This document shows positions 53,980 to 62,467 of a stretch of 64,000 nucleotides of DNA, piece after piece (the stretch's first letter is position 1; every line of letters begins with the position of its first letter). Source of the stretch: Geodermatophilus bullaregiensis. Its GTDB lineage: Bacteria; Actinomycetota; Actinomycetes; Mycobacteriales; Geodermatophilaceae. Where the stretch lies: positions 2,480,001-2,544,000 of the forward strand of contig NZ_JAFBCJ010000001.1 in assembly GCF_016907675.1 (NCBI RefSeq). The letters run 5' to 3'. The notes beneath the pieces are model-generated. The model was not told where the DNA came from, did no database searches, and saw only the letters and a list, made by a program, of their open reading frames with translations. Made by a program: the position numbers and the translations under genes.

Positions 53980-54876
53980 GTGTTCGACGCCGAGGGCGAG
54001 CCCGTGGGCACCCTGCCGCCCGCCGACGTGGGCAGCGCCTTCACGAACTCGCCGATGGGGGTCGCCCTGACGACGCCGGACGGGGTGTTCCTCGCGGCCA
54101 ACGCCACCCTCGGAGAGCTGCTCGGCGTCCCCCCGGAGGAGCTGCGCGGCGCGGCGCTGTTCGCCGTCGTCCACCCCGAGGACCTGACCGGTGCGGTCGG
54201 CGTGTGGCGGCAGCTGCAGGACCAGCACGGCCGGGTCCGGCACGAGTGCCGGGTGCTGCGGCCCGGCGGTGAGGCCGTCCCGGTGCAGCTGACGGTGTCG
54301 TGGGTGGACGGTGCGACCACGGCCGACCCGGCGCACCTGGTGATGGTGGTCGAGGACGTGACCGAGCGGAAGGAGCTGGAGGCGCGCCTGCTGCACCTGT
54401 CGGCGCACGACCCGCTCACCGGCCTGCCCAACCGGCTGCTCTTCCACGACCGGCTGCGGCACGCGCTCGAGCGCGGGCACCGTGAGCACACGCCCACCTG
54501 CGTGCTGGTGCTCGACCTCGACGGGTTCAAGGCGGTCAACGACGAGCACGGCCACCCGACCGGCGACGCCGTCCTCGTGGAGGTGGCCGAGCGCCTCACC
54601 GGCGTCCTGCGCGCCAGCGACACCGCGGCCCGGCTGGGTGGCGACGAGTTCGCCGTCGTCTGCGAGAACACCGAGCGGGCCGACGCCGAGCGCCTCGCCG
54701 CACGGTTGCAGGAGGTGTTGCCCGCCAGCCTGACCGTCGGCGGCGCGACCGTGCGGGTCGGGCTGAGCATCGGCATCGGCTCGATCGACGGCGGTACCGA
54801 GCCGGAGCAGGCGCAGGAGGCGGTCGTGCGCCAGGCGGACGCGGCGATGTACGCGGACAAGGCCCGCCGCCGCTGA
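53980..54876 (+). CDS. PAS-GGDEF diguanylate cyclase
   Basis: 298 residues. PAS (about 15-130; MGVALTTPDGVFLAANATLGELLGV), then a GGDEF domain (about 135-298): HDPLTGLPNRLLFHDRL, LDLDGFKAVNDEHGHPTGD, and RLGGDEFAVV, where the G-G-D-E-F active site is intact. It makes c-di-GMP from two GTP. No RxxD inhibitory site is evident before it. GTG at 53980 with GGAGGAGAACC upstream. c-di-GMP could interact with the flagellar motility implied by the che cluster. Confidence 0.93.
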   Translation: MFDAEGEPVGTLPPADVGSAFTNSPMGVALTTPDGVFLAANATLGELLGVPPEELRGAALFAVVHPEDLTGAVGVWRQLQDQHGRVRHECRVLRPGGEAVPVQLTVSWVDGATTADPAHLVMVVEDVTERKELEARLLHLSAHDPLTGLPNRLLFHDRLRHALERGHREHTPTCVLVLDLDGFKAVNDEHGHPTGDAVLVEVAERLTGVLRASDTAARLGGDEFAVVCENTERADAERLAARLQEVLPASLTVGGATVRVGLSIGIGSIDGGTEPEQAQEAVVRQADAAMYADKARRR

Positions 54877-54907
54877 GCCGTCCGGGTGGGGCGCCGCGGC
54901 CTCGGGA

Positions 54908-55465
54908 TCAGGGTCGGGACGAGGCCCAGCCGACCGTGGCGGGCAGCCGGGAGAACACCGCGGTGAGCACCGGCAGGGGCAGCGCGAGCACGAGGACGAC
55001 GACGAGGCCCTCGACGTCGTCCGCGTCCAGCGTGCCGGCGGCGGCCACCAGGGCGAGGAAGAGCACGACCACCGCGGCCAGCGCGGAGGTGGAGAGCACC
55101 AGCGGCGACCGCCGGCCCAGCAGCCGGACGCCGCCGCTGACCAGCCCGGCCGCGCACGGCAGGCCCAGCAGCGTGGTCGTCGCCGGGTCGCCCTCCCCGC
55201 CGACGGTCAGCGCCAGGAGGAACAGCGACACCACCAGCGTCAGGCCGCCGGTGACGAACCCGAGGACGGCCGCCGCGGTCGCCACCCCGGGACGGCCGGG
55301 ACCGGCCGGCCAGGCCGGCGGCGCCGGCGGGACCGCCCAGGCGTAGCCGTACCCCGGGCCGTACCCGTAGCCGGGCGGCGGGCCGTAGGGGGGCGGGGGC
55401 GGGTACCCGGGTGGCGGGCCGTAGGGGTGGGCCGGCCGGTCCTGCTCGTACGGCTGCCCGGTCAT
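54908..55465 (-). CDS. Proline-rich, four-helix membrane protein
   Basis: 185 residues. Cytoplasmic Pro/Gly/Tyr-rich N-terminus (YGPPPGYPPPPPYGPPPGY repeats, about 1-50), then four hydrophobic segments (about 62-88, 98-116, 122-145, 152-172). Similar in design to DUF4190 proteins, but no family is certain. ATG at 55463-55465. Confidence 0.7.
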   Translation of the reverse strand: MTGQPYEQDRPAHPYGPPPGYPPPPPYGPPPGYGYGPGYGYAWAVPPAPPAWPAGPGRPGVATAAAVLGFVTGGLTLVVSLFLLALTVGGEGDPATTTLLGLPCAAGLVSGGVRLLGRRSPLVLSTSALAAVVVLFLALVAAAGTLDADDVEGLVVVLVLALPLPVLTAVFSRLPATVGWASSRP

Positions 55466-55550
55466 GCCCGACAGTGTGCCGACGCCACCGCCGTCCGCCC
55501 CGCTCCCGGCCGTGTCCCTCGCCCGGACGGGGCAGACCCCGGGCGCCGGG

Positions 55551-56660
55551 TCACCCGTCCCAGCGGCCGGCGACGTCGGTGAAGGCAGCCGCGGCCTGCT
55601 CCACCTCGGCGAGCTCGACGTACTCGTCCCGCGCGTGCATCACCGCCGGCGTGCCCGGGCCCCAGACGACGATCGGGGCGCCGCCGACCACCTGCACCAG
55701 CACGGAGGCGTCGGTGAAGTAGGTGGCCGGCGTGCTCCGCGCCGGGGCGGGGAGGGTGGCCACCCACGGGTCGTCCGCGGGCGTGCCGACCGGCGGCAGG
55801 TCCACGCGCACCTCGACGTCGGCCACCTCGGGCTGCCCCCGCCACCAGGCCAGCAGGTCACCGCCCTCGGTGACCGTGCGCATGTCGACGACGACCTCCG
55901 CGCGGTCGGGGACGACGTTGGGCACCGTCCCGCCGGTCACGACGCCGGGGTTCCACGTCTCCGTGCCGAGGAACGGGTCGGTGCGGAAGGGGAGGGCGCC
56001 GCCGGCCCGCGCGAGGACGGCGACCAGGTCGAGCACCGCGTTGTGCCCGCGCTCGGGGGTGCTGCCGTGCGCGGCCCGCCCGGCGGTGCGGACGGCGAGC
56101 CACAGCGCGCCCTTGTGGCCGAGGACCACCTCGTTGCCGGTCGCCTCGGGGACCACCACCGCGCCGACGGGCTGCTCGGCGACGGCGGCCGCGGCGGCCG
56201 CGGCGCCCTTCGAGCCGATCTCCTCGTCGCTGGTCAGCAGCAGCGCGAGCGGCGTCTGCGGGTCGGCGGCCGCGAGCGCTGCGACGGCGGCCACCACCCC
56301 GGCCTTCATGTCGCTGCCGCCGCGCCCCCACACCCGGCCCCCGTCGAGGTCGGCGCCGAAGGGGTCGCGCTGCCAGGCGCCGGCGTCGGGCACCGGCACG
56401 GTGTCGACGTGGCAGGCCAGCAGCAGCTGCCGGCGGCCGGGGTCGGCCGGGGTCCGCAGCAGCCGCCACGGGTGGTCCGGGTCGCGTCCCTCGGTCACCA
56501 GCAGGTGCGGCGCGCGCTCGCGCAGCACCTCGGTGAGGCTGCCGAGGAGGTCCTGCTGGGCGGCGGCGTCCCCCGAGACGGTGGTGCGGCCGACCAGCTC
56601 GCGCACCAGGGCGGTCAGGTCCAGGGCCGTGTCGTCAGGGGCAGGGCTCGCCGTCGTCAT
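55551..56660 (-). CDS. M20-family metallopeptidase / deacylase
   Basis: 369 residues. Zinc peptidase of the ArgE/DapE/CPG2 group: LLLACHVDTVPVP (zinc His and Asp), WGRGGSDMKAGVVAAV (bridging Asp), LLLTSDEEIGSKGA (catalytic Glu pair), the dimerisation domain with RAAHGSTPERGHNAV, and a late VWGPGTPAVMHARDEYV with the last zinc His. Substrate unknown. ATG at 56658-56660; no clear ribosome binding site. The NAGGN system of Pseudomonas uses a peptidase, but this gene lies far from asnO-ngg. Confidence 0.9.
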   Translation of the reverse strand: MTTASPAPDDTALDLTALVRELVGRTTVSGDAAAQQDLLGSLTEVLRERAPHLLVTEGRDPDHPWRLLRTPADPGRRQLLLACHVDTVPVPDAGAWQRDPFGADLDGGRVWGRGGSDMKAGVVAAVAALAAADPQTPLALLLTSDEEIGSKGAAAAAAAVAEQPVGAVVVPEATGNEVVLGHKGALWLAVRTAGRAAHGSTPERGHNAVLDLVAVLARAGGALPFRTDPFLGTETWNPGVVTGGTVPNVVPDRAEVVVDMRTVTEGGDLLAWWRGQPEVADVEVRVDLPPVGTPADDPWVATLPAPARSTPATYFTDASVLVQVVGGAPIVVWGPGTPAVMHARDEYVELAEVEQAAAAFTDVAGRWDG

Positions 56661-56709
56661 GCCCCGATCCTGCCCCGGTCCGCGCACTCCCGCGGGAGTG
56701 CACCGGGTG

Positions 56710-58344
56710 TCAGGCGCCGAGGGCGGCGCCGACGACGGCGCGGGCCTCCTCCTGCACGCGGGACAGGTGCTCCGGGCCCTTGAACGACTCCGCGTACACC
56801 TTGTAGACGTCCTCGGTGCCCGAGGGGCGGGCGGCGAACCAGGCGTTCTCCGTGACCACCTTCAGCCCGCCGATCGACGCGCCGTTGCCCGGCGCGCTGG
56901 TCAGCTTGGCGGTGATCGGCTCGCCGGCCAGCTCGGTGGCGGTGACGTCGGACGGCGACAGCTTCCCCAGCGCCGCCTTCTGCTCGCGGGACGCCGGCGC
57001 GTCCACCCGGGCGTAGGCCGACTCCCCGTACCGCCCGACCAGGTCGGCGTGCAGCTGGGACGGCGACCGTTCCGTCACGGCCTGGATCTCCGAGGCCAGC
57101 AGCGCCAGCAGGACGCCGTCCTTGTCCGTCGTCCACACCCCGCCGTCGCGGCGCAGGAACGACGCCCCCGCCGACTCCTCGCCGCCGAAGCCGACCGACC
57201 CGTCGAGCAGCCCCGGCACGAACCACTTGAACCCGACCGGCACCTCCACCAGGCGGCGGCCCAGGCCCTCGACCACCCGGTCGATGAGCGACGAGGACAC
57301 CAGCGTCTTGCCGACGGCGACCCCGGCGCCCCACTCGGGCCGGTGCGCGAACAGGTAGGAGATGGCCACGGCGAGGAAGTGGTTGGGGTTCATCAGCCCG
57401 GCGTCGGGGGTGACGATGCCGTGCCGGTCGGCGTCGGCGTCGTTGCCCGTGGCGACGGCGTAGTCGGCCCGCTTGCCGATCAGCGAGGCCATGGCCGACG
57501 GCGACGAGCAGTCCATCCGGATCTTGCCGTCCCAGTCCAGCGTCATGAACCGCCAGGTGGGGTCGACCAGCGGGTTGACCACGGTGAGGTCGAGCCGGTG
57601 CCGCTCGGCGATCGCCGCCCAGTAGTCGACCGAGGCGCCGCCGAGCGGGTCGGCGCCGATCCGCACGCCGGCCGCGCGGACGGCGTCGAGGTCGAGCACC
57701 GCGGGCAGGTCGTCGACGTAGGTCCCCACGAAGTCGTAGCGCTGCGCCGCGGCGTGCGCGCGGGTGAAGGGGATCCGCTGCACGCCGTCGAGGTCCGCGG
57801 CGAGCAGCTCGTTGGCCCGGTCGGCGATCGTCTTCGTCGCGTCGGTGTCGGCCGGGCCGCCCGAGGGCGGGTTGTACTTGAAGCCGCCGTCGCGGGGCGG
57901 GTTGTGCGACGGGGTGACGACGATGCCGTCGGCCAGGCCGGAGCTCTTGCCGCGGTTGGCGGTGAGGATCGCGTGGCTGACCGCCGGGGTGGGCGTGTAC
58001 CGGCCGGCGGCGTCGACCAGGACGGTCACGTCGTTGGCGGCGAGCACCTCCAGCGCCGAGGCCCACGCCGGCTCGGAGAGCGCGTGGGTGTCGCGGCCGA
58101 TGAACAGGGGCCCGTCGAAGCCCTGCGCCGCGCGGTACTCGCAGATGGCCTGCGTGGTGGCCAGGATGTGCGCCTCGTTGAAGGCGGCGTCGAACGACGA
58201 CCCGCGGTGCCCGGAGGTCCCGAAGGACACCTGCTGCCCCGGGTCGGCCGGGTCGGGCACCAGCGTGTAGTAGGCGGTCACCAGCGAGGCGACGTCGACC
58301 AGGTCGGCGGGGGAGGCCGGCTGGCCGGCGCGGGGATCGGTCAC
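56710..58344 (-). CDS. pgm: Phosphoglucomutase (alpha-D-glucose-specific)
   Basis: 544 residues, matching the length of E. coli Pgm (546). Interconverts glucose-1- and glucose-6-phosphate. [17 protein letters not shown], the phosphoserine loop [17 protein letters not shown], metal-binding [14 protein letters not shown], sugar-binding [12 protein letters not shown] and phosphate-binding [17 protein letters not shown] are all intact. The GTG at 58342-58344 is used because a longer start at 58371 would give an unusual N-terminus. Its product feeds UDP-glucose and so trehalose synthesis elsewhere in the window. Confidence 0.94.
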   Translation of the reverse strand: MTDPRAGQPASPADLVDVASLVTAYYTLVPDPADPGQQVSFGTSGHRGSSFDAAFNEAHILATTQAICEYRAAQGFDGPLFIGRDTHALSEPAWASALEVLAANDVTVLVDAAGRYTPTPAVSHAILTANRGKSSGLADGIVVTPSHNPPRDGGFKYNPPSGGPADTDATKTIADRANELLAADLDGVQRIPFTRAHAAAQRYDFVGTYVDDLPAVLDLDAVRAAGVRIGADPLGGASVDYWAAIAERHRLDLTVVNPLVDPTWRFMTLDWDGKIRMDCSSPSAMASLIGKRADYAVATGNDADADRHGIVTPDAGLMNPNHFLAVAISYLFAHRPEWGAGVAVGKTLVSSSLIDRVVEGLGRRLVEVPVGFKWFVPGLLDGSVGFGGEESAGASFLRRDGGVWTTDKDGVLLALLASEIQAVTERSPSQLHADLVGRYGESAYARVDAPASREQKAALGKLSPSDVTATELAGEPITAKLTSAPGNGASIGGLKVVTENAWFAARPSGTEDVYKVYAESFKGPEHLSRVQEEARAVVGAALGA

Positions 58345-58392
58345 GGCGTCGATCCTGGCCCGTCGCGACACCCGGTGGCGACCGGAACCGCG

Positions 58393-60135
58393 TCAGTCGA
58401 CCCGGGCGGTCTTGCGCCGGACCCGCAGCCCGTCGAGCAGCAGCCCGGCGGCCAGCGCGGCCCCGGCGCCCTCCCCGGCCCGCAGCCGCAGGTCCAGCAG
58501 CGGCTCGAGGCCCAGCGCCTGCAGCACCAGGTCGTGCCCGCGCTCGCGGCTGCGCTGGCCCGCGACCAGGCCGGCCTGGGCACCGGGCTCGAGCAGGACG
58601 GCGGCCAGCGCCGCCACCGAGACGGCGAACCCGTCCAGGACGACGGCGGTGCCGGCCTCCGCGGCGCCGAGCACCACCCCGGCCAGCACGGTGAGCTCCG
58701 GGCCGCCGAGCTCGGCCAGCGCGCGGGCCGGGTCGCGGTCGAGCCCGGCTCCGGCCCGGGCCACCGCCGCGGCCACGACGGCGCGCTTGCGCTCCAGGAC
58801 GTCGCTGTCGGCGCCCGCGCCGAGGCCGGTGACCTCCGCCGGGTCGGCGGCCAGCAGCCCGGCGGCCAGCGCGGCGGCCACGGTGGTGTTGCCGACGCCG
58901 ACCTCGCCCAGGGCCACGAGACCCGGGTGCGCCGCCCCCAGCGCCCGGCCGGCGGCGAGCAGCCGGGTGACGTCGTCGCCGGTCAGGGCGGGGGAGGCCG
59001 CCAGGTCGCCGCGGGGGCCGGCGGGCCGGGCGTCCACCGCGCCGGGCAGCGGGTCACCGGCCACGCCGGCGTCGACGACGACGGTCGCCAGCCCGGCCGC
59101 GGCGGCGGCGGTCGCGCCCACCGAGACCCCGGCCAGCGCCGCGCGGGCGACGTCGCGGGTGACCCGCACCTCGTAGGCCGAGACGCCGAGCGCGGCGACC
59201 GGGTGGTCGGCGGCGGCCAGCACGAGCGTGCCGCCGGTCACCTCGCCGCGGCCCAGTGCCACCACGCGGTCGACGGCCCGGTCGAGCACGCCGAGCGAGC
59301 CCGGCGGGGTGAGCAGCCGGTCGGCCTCGTCGCGGGCGCCGACCACCGCCTCGCGGCCGGGCGCGCGCAGGTGCGACGGGGGAGCCGCGGGACCGCCGTC
59401 GTCGGCCGGCCAGCGGTCCTCGACGACGACGGCCGACAGCGGCAGCCGCCGCGACCAGCCGGCCCGCTCCAGCCCCGGCGCCGGCGGGCGCTCGTCGGGC
59501 CAGCCCAGGCACAGCCAGCCGAGCGTGGCCACGCCGTCGGGCAGGCCGACCAGCCCGGCGAGCTCCTCGGGGCGGAACAGCGTCACCCAGCCCATGCCGA
59601 GGCCCTCGGCGCGGGCCGCCAGCCACAGGTTCTGGATCGCCGCCGCGCAGCTCCACAGGTCGGCGTCGGGGAAGGTGGCCCGCCCCAGCACGCCGGCCGC
59701 CGGCGTCCGCCGGTCGCAGCAGACGACGATCCCCAGCGGCGCCTCGCGCACGCCCTCGAGCTGCAGGTCGAGCAGCCGGCGGGCGGCGTCGGGCTCCAGC
59801 CGCGCGGCCTGGCGCAGCCGCTCGCGGTCGGTGAGGACGGCGGCGCGGTCGCGGATCGCGGGGTCGCGGACGACGACGAAGCGCCACGGCTGGCTGTGCC
59901 CCACCGACGGCGCGGCGTGCCCGGCGGCGAGCACCCGCTGCAGGACGTCGTCGGGCACCGGGTCGGGGCGGTAGCGGCGGACGTCGCGGCGCGCGGCGAC
60001 CACGGCGTAGAGGCCCTCGGCGGAGCCGGGCATGGCCCAGCCGGCGGGGTCGCCGGCCCGCTGCGCCGCCGACGTCGGGTCGCCGACGAGGGGGACCGGG
60101 CGCGGGTAGACCGGCACCGGGCCGGGGGAGGTCAC
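58393..60135 (-). CDS. BluB-CobT fusion: DMB synthase and nicotinate-nucleotide:DMB phosphoribosyltransferase
   Basis: 580 residues. N-terminal nitroreductase-like BluB (about 1-225): YAVVAARRDVRRYRPDPVPDDVL, SVGHSQPWRFVVV, CAAAIQNLWLAARAEGLGMGWVTLF. C-terminal CobT (about 245-575): LTPPGSLGVLDRAVDRVVAL, LAAADHPVAALGVSAY, the catalytic Glu in ALGEVGVGNTTVAAAL, and a late LDGFAVSVAALAAVLL. The BluB half makes 5,6-dimethylbenzimidazole from FMNH2; CobT activates it for the lower ligand of B12. This fusion is known from Propionibacterium. GTG start overlaps the YjbR-type gene. Confidence 0.9.
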   Translation of the reverse strand: MTSPGPVPVYPRPVPLVGDPTSAAQRAGDPAGWAMPGSAEGLYAVVAARRDVRRYRPDPVPDDVLQRVLAAGHAAPSVGHSQPWRFVVVRDPAIRDRAAVLTDRERLRQAARLEPDAARRLLDLQLEGVREAPLGIVVCCDRRTPAAGVLGRATFPDADLWSCAAAIQNLWLAARAEGLGMGWVTLFRPEELAGLVGLPDGVATLGWLCLGWPDERPPAPGLERAGWSRRLPLSAVVVEDRWPADDGGPAAPPSHLRAPGREAVVGARDEADRLLTPPGSLGVLDRAVDRVVALGRGEVTGGTLVLAAADHPVAALGVSAYEVRVTRDVARAALAGVSVGATAAAAAGLATVVVDAGVAGDPLPGAVDARPAGPRGDLAASPALTGDDVTRLLAAGRALGAAHPGLVALGEVGVGNTTVAAALAAGLLAADPAEVTGLGAGADSDVLERKRAVVAAAVARAGAGLDRDPARALAELGGPELTVLAGVVLGAAEAGTAVVLDGFAVSVAALAAVLLEPGAQAGLVAGQRSRERGHDLVLQALGLEPLLDLRLRAGEGAGAALAAGLLLDGLRVRRKTARVD

Positions 60136-60449
60136 GGGCGCCCCCGCCGCAGCCGGGCCGGCGCCCGGCGGTTCCAGGACTCCTCGAGCAGGTCGGCGAC
60201 GGTCGCCTCGTCGGCGGCCGCGAGGTCCACCTGCACGCCGGAGAGGCGCTTCCCCCACCACAGCAGCGAGACCGCACCGCCCTCGGCCGCGCGCGCATCC
60301 GACTCCCCGAGCATGACGTTGAGGATGCCCGGTGCCCACAGCGTGGCGAGCACGGCGGTCCCCAGCCGGAACGAGGGGCGGCCGTGGTGGTCGGCCTCGG
60401 TGACCTCCGGGAGGGCGAGGGCCAGGGCGCGGACGTCGTCCGGGGTCAC
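60132..60449 (-). CDS. MmcQ/YjbR-family DNA-binding-like protein
   Basis: 105 residues. MmcQ/YjbR fold: VTPDDVRALALALPEVTEADHHGRPSFRLGTAVLATLW and GVQVDLAAADEATVADLLEESWNRRAP. Function unknown across the family. GTG at 60447-60449 overlaps the VOC-protein stop by four bases, and its stop overlaps the BluB-CobT start, so it belongs to one tightly coupled operon. Confidence 0.85.
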   Translation of the reverse strand: MTPDDVRALALALPEVTEADHHGRPSFRLGTAVLATLWAPGILNVMLGESDARAAEGGAVSLLWWGKRLSGVQVDLAAADEATVADLLEESWNRRAPARLRRGRP

Positions 60450-60841
60450 GGCCGTGGCGCCCCGCGGTAGTCGCCCACGCTCCAGCTGTTGCCCTCCGGG
60501 TCGCGCACGGAGAACTCCTCCCCGCCGTGGCCGGTCTGCTGCAGCGGCCGGACGACGTCGGCCCCGGCGGCCTGCACGCGCGCCCACACGCCGTGCACGT
60601 CGTGGGTGACCAGGTAGGCACCGGTGGCACCGGGCCGGACGGGCCAGCCGCCGTCGTCGCGGACGGAGCCGAGCATCACCCCGCCGCCGGGCGGCCAGGC
60701 GAGCTCGGCGTGGGCGACCAGGTCGCCGTCGCGGACGACGAGGGCCTCCGCGAAGCCGAGGACGTCGACCAGCCAGCGGATGAGGGCGGGGGCGTCGGCG
60801 GCGCGGAAGGCGGGCCAGACGGTGGGGGTGGGAGCTGTCAT
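60446..60841 (-). CDS. VOC-family (glyoxalase/bleomycin-resistance-like) protein
   Basis: 131 residues. Paired beta-alpha-beta-beta-beta units: VWPAFRAADAPALIRWLVDVLGF, HAELAWPPGGGVMLGSV, TGAYLVTHDVHGVWARVQAAGADVVRPL, and the closing FSVRDPEGNSWSVGDY. A small metal-dependent or ligand-binding protein of unknown substrate. ATG overlaps the upstream AraC-type stop. Confidence 0.88.
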   Translation of the reverse strand: MTAPTPTVWPAFRAADAPALIRWLVDVLGFAEALVVRDGDLVAHAELAWPPGGGVMLGSVRDDGGWPVRPGATGAYLVTHDVHGVWARVQAAGADVVRPLQQTGHGGEEFSVRDPEGNSWSVGDYRGAPRP

Positions 60842-61692
60842 GCCGCCGAGCCTCCCGGGACGGCTGCGGTGCCGTCTTGGACGAACCCGATCTCCGCGGC
60901 CAGCCAGCGCAGCGGGGACAGGCCGCTGAACACCCGCCAGTCGCGGGTCAGGTGGGCCTGGTCGGCGAAGCCGCCCGCGGCGGCGAGTCCGGCGAGGTCG
61001 GGGCGGCGCCCGGCCGAGACGCGGGCGGCCAGGACGCGGCGGGCGCGGTCGAAGCGGACCACCCGGGCGGCCTCCTTGGGGCCCAGCCCGGTCTCGGCAC
61101 GGAAGCGGACGGTGAGGTGCCGCTCCGACCAGCCGACCCGGCGGGCGAGCTCGGCCACCCGCAGCCGCCCGGCTCCGGCCACGGTGAGCCGCCAGGCCTC
61201 GGCGACCTCGGGCGCGGCGTCGGGCAGCGGCCGGACGGCGCGCCGCAGCACGTCGTCGACGGCGGCGAAGCGGGCCGGCCAGTCCCGGGCGGCCCGCACC
61301 CGCTCGACCAGCTCGCCGCCGGCCCGCCCGAGGAGGTCGTCCAGGTCGCAGTCGAGGCCGGCCAGCGCGCCGGCGGGCACGCCCAGCAGCCGGCGCGCGC
61401 CGAGCGGCGTCAGGTCCAGCTGCAGGCCGGCCTGGCGGCCGGGGTGCCGGATGAGCGCCGGCGTCGTGTGCAGGCCGCCGAGGAGCGCGTCGTAGCGGCC
61501 GGCGGCCTGCGCCGGGTCGGGGTGGGCGGCGACGTCGAGCGGGTCGTCCAGGGTGACGACGAGGGTCAGGGCGGGGGAGGGCAGGCCCCGGTGGACGCCG
61601 GGCGGCAGCCCCTCGTGCCGGTAGCCGACGGCGCGGGCCACCAGCCCCTGCAGTGCGGGCGAGGGCCGGTGCGCCACGGACTCACCGGTCAC
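60838..61692 (-). CDS. AraC-family transcriptional regulator
   Basis: 284 residues. N-terminal DUF6597-like effector region, then a C-terminal AraC DNA-binding domain with two HTHs (about 175-270): LRVAELARRVGWSERHLTVRFRAETGLGPKEAARVVRFDRA and DLAGLAAAGGFADQAHLTRDWRVFSGLSPLRW. GTG at 61690-61692. First gene of the AraC-VOC-YjbR-BluB/CobT set, all overlapping by four bases. Confidence 0.92.
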   Translation of the reverse strand: MTGESVAHRPSPALQGLVARAVGYRHEGLPPGVHRGLPSPALTLVVTLDDPLDVAAHPDPAQAAGRYDALLGGLHTTPALIRHPGRQAGLQLDLTPLGARRLLGVPAGALAGLDCDLDDLLGRAGGELVERVRAARDWPARFAAVDDVLRRAVRPLPDAAPEVAEAWRLTVAGAGRLRVAELARRVGWSERHLTVRFRAETGLGPKEAARVVRFDRARRVLAARVSAGRRPDLAGLAAAGGFADQAHLTRDWRVFSGLSPLRWLAAEIGFVQDGTAAVPGGSAA

Positions 61693-61748
61693 CGGCCCAG
61701 GATGGCAGCGCGGCGGCCCCCGCTCCAGACGTCACCGCGACCCGCGAG

Positions 61749-61771
61749 CGTGCACGCCGCGGACGTGCACG
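61749..61771. promoter_or_regulatory. Two CGTGCACG palindromes 15 bp apart
   Basis: 61749-61756 and 61764-61771, upstream of the AraC-type regulator. The spacing may suit an operator for a dimeric regulator; no factor identified. Confidence 0.4.
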
Positions 61772-61788
61772 GATCGGTCGCTGCGGGC

Positions 61789-62202
61789 TCAGGATCCGGC
61801 CGCGATGCCCGCGAGGAGGACCAGGCCGAAGAACCCCACACCGATCCAGCCGAGCACGATGCCGGCGATCGCCATGCCGTCGCCGGCCTCACCGCGCTCG
61901 CGGATCTGGCTGCGCGCGACGTAGCCGAAGACGAGCGCCAGGACGCTGCCGATCCAGTAGACCCAGACGATCCCCAGGACCATCGACGCGACGGCGAACC
62001 CGTTGGTGCGCCGCGGCACGTAGCCGTACCCGTAGGGCGGCGGGTACCCGGTGCCCGGGTGCCCGGGCGGCGGTCCGTACGGCCCCTGCGGCGGTCCGTA
62101 GGGCGCCTGCGGCGGTCCGTGGGCCGCCGGGGCGCCCGGGTAGCCGTGGGCGGGCCAGCCCTGCTGACCGGCACCGGAGCCCCGCGCGTCCCACTGGGTC
62201 AT
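61789..62202 (-). CDS. DUF4190-type membrane protein
   Basis: 137 residues. A Gly/Pro/Tyr-rich N-terminus (about 1-65, YGPPPG-like repeats), then RRTNGFAVASMVLGIVWVYWIGSVLALVFGYVARSQIRERGEAGDGMAIAGIVLGWIGVGFFGLVLLAG, the DUF4190 layout of two hydrophobic halves linked by the G-Y-x-A-R-x-Q-I segment. Function unknown. ATG at 62200-62202. Confidence 0.85.
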   Translation of the reverse strand: MTQWDARGSGAGQQGWPAHGYPGAPAAHGPPQAPYGPPQGPYGPPPGHPGTGYPPPYGYGYVPRRTNGFAVASMVLGIVWVYWIGSVLALVFGYVARSQIRERGEAGDGMAIAGIVLGWIGVGFFGLVLLAGIAAGS

Positions 62203-62358
62203 GTCCGTCCGCCCCCGTCGTCGATGCCCGGCCGTCGATCCCCCGGTCGGGGCGCAGACCGGAGGTCCGGCGCCCGGCGCCGGGTCCGCAGGGACGGTAC
62301 GAGCCGGCGGGTCGCCGGACCAGCCACGCCACTCCGAGGGGTCAGGTCGCCCGGACGG

Positions 62359-62374
62359 CGTTCCCGCGGGAACG
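62359..62374. promoter_or_regulatory. 16-bp perfect palindrome upstream of the HNH endonuclease gene
   Basis: CGTTCCCGCGGGAACG lies 94 bases before the start of the HNH gene, in the gap shared with the divergent DUF4190 gene. Possible operator. Confidence 0.45.
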
Positions 62375-62467
62375 ACCAGAGAACTCGGCTCTGAGCTGCG
62401 GTTTCTGTCGTACCCCCGTCTTAGTGTGGGGGTGTCAGGAGGCCGATCGAGACAAGGAGGCGAGTGC

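Noticed and set aside
60136..61788. Cobalamin riboswitch for the BluB-CobT operon
   Set aside because: No B12-box was visible upstream of the AraC-type gene or in the short overlaps between the operon's genes.
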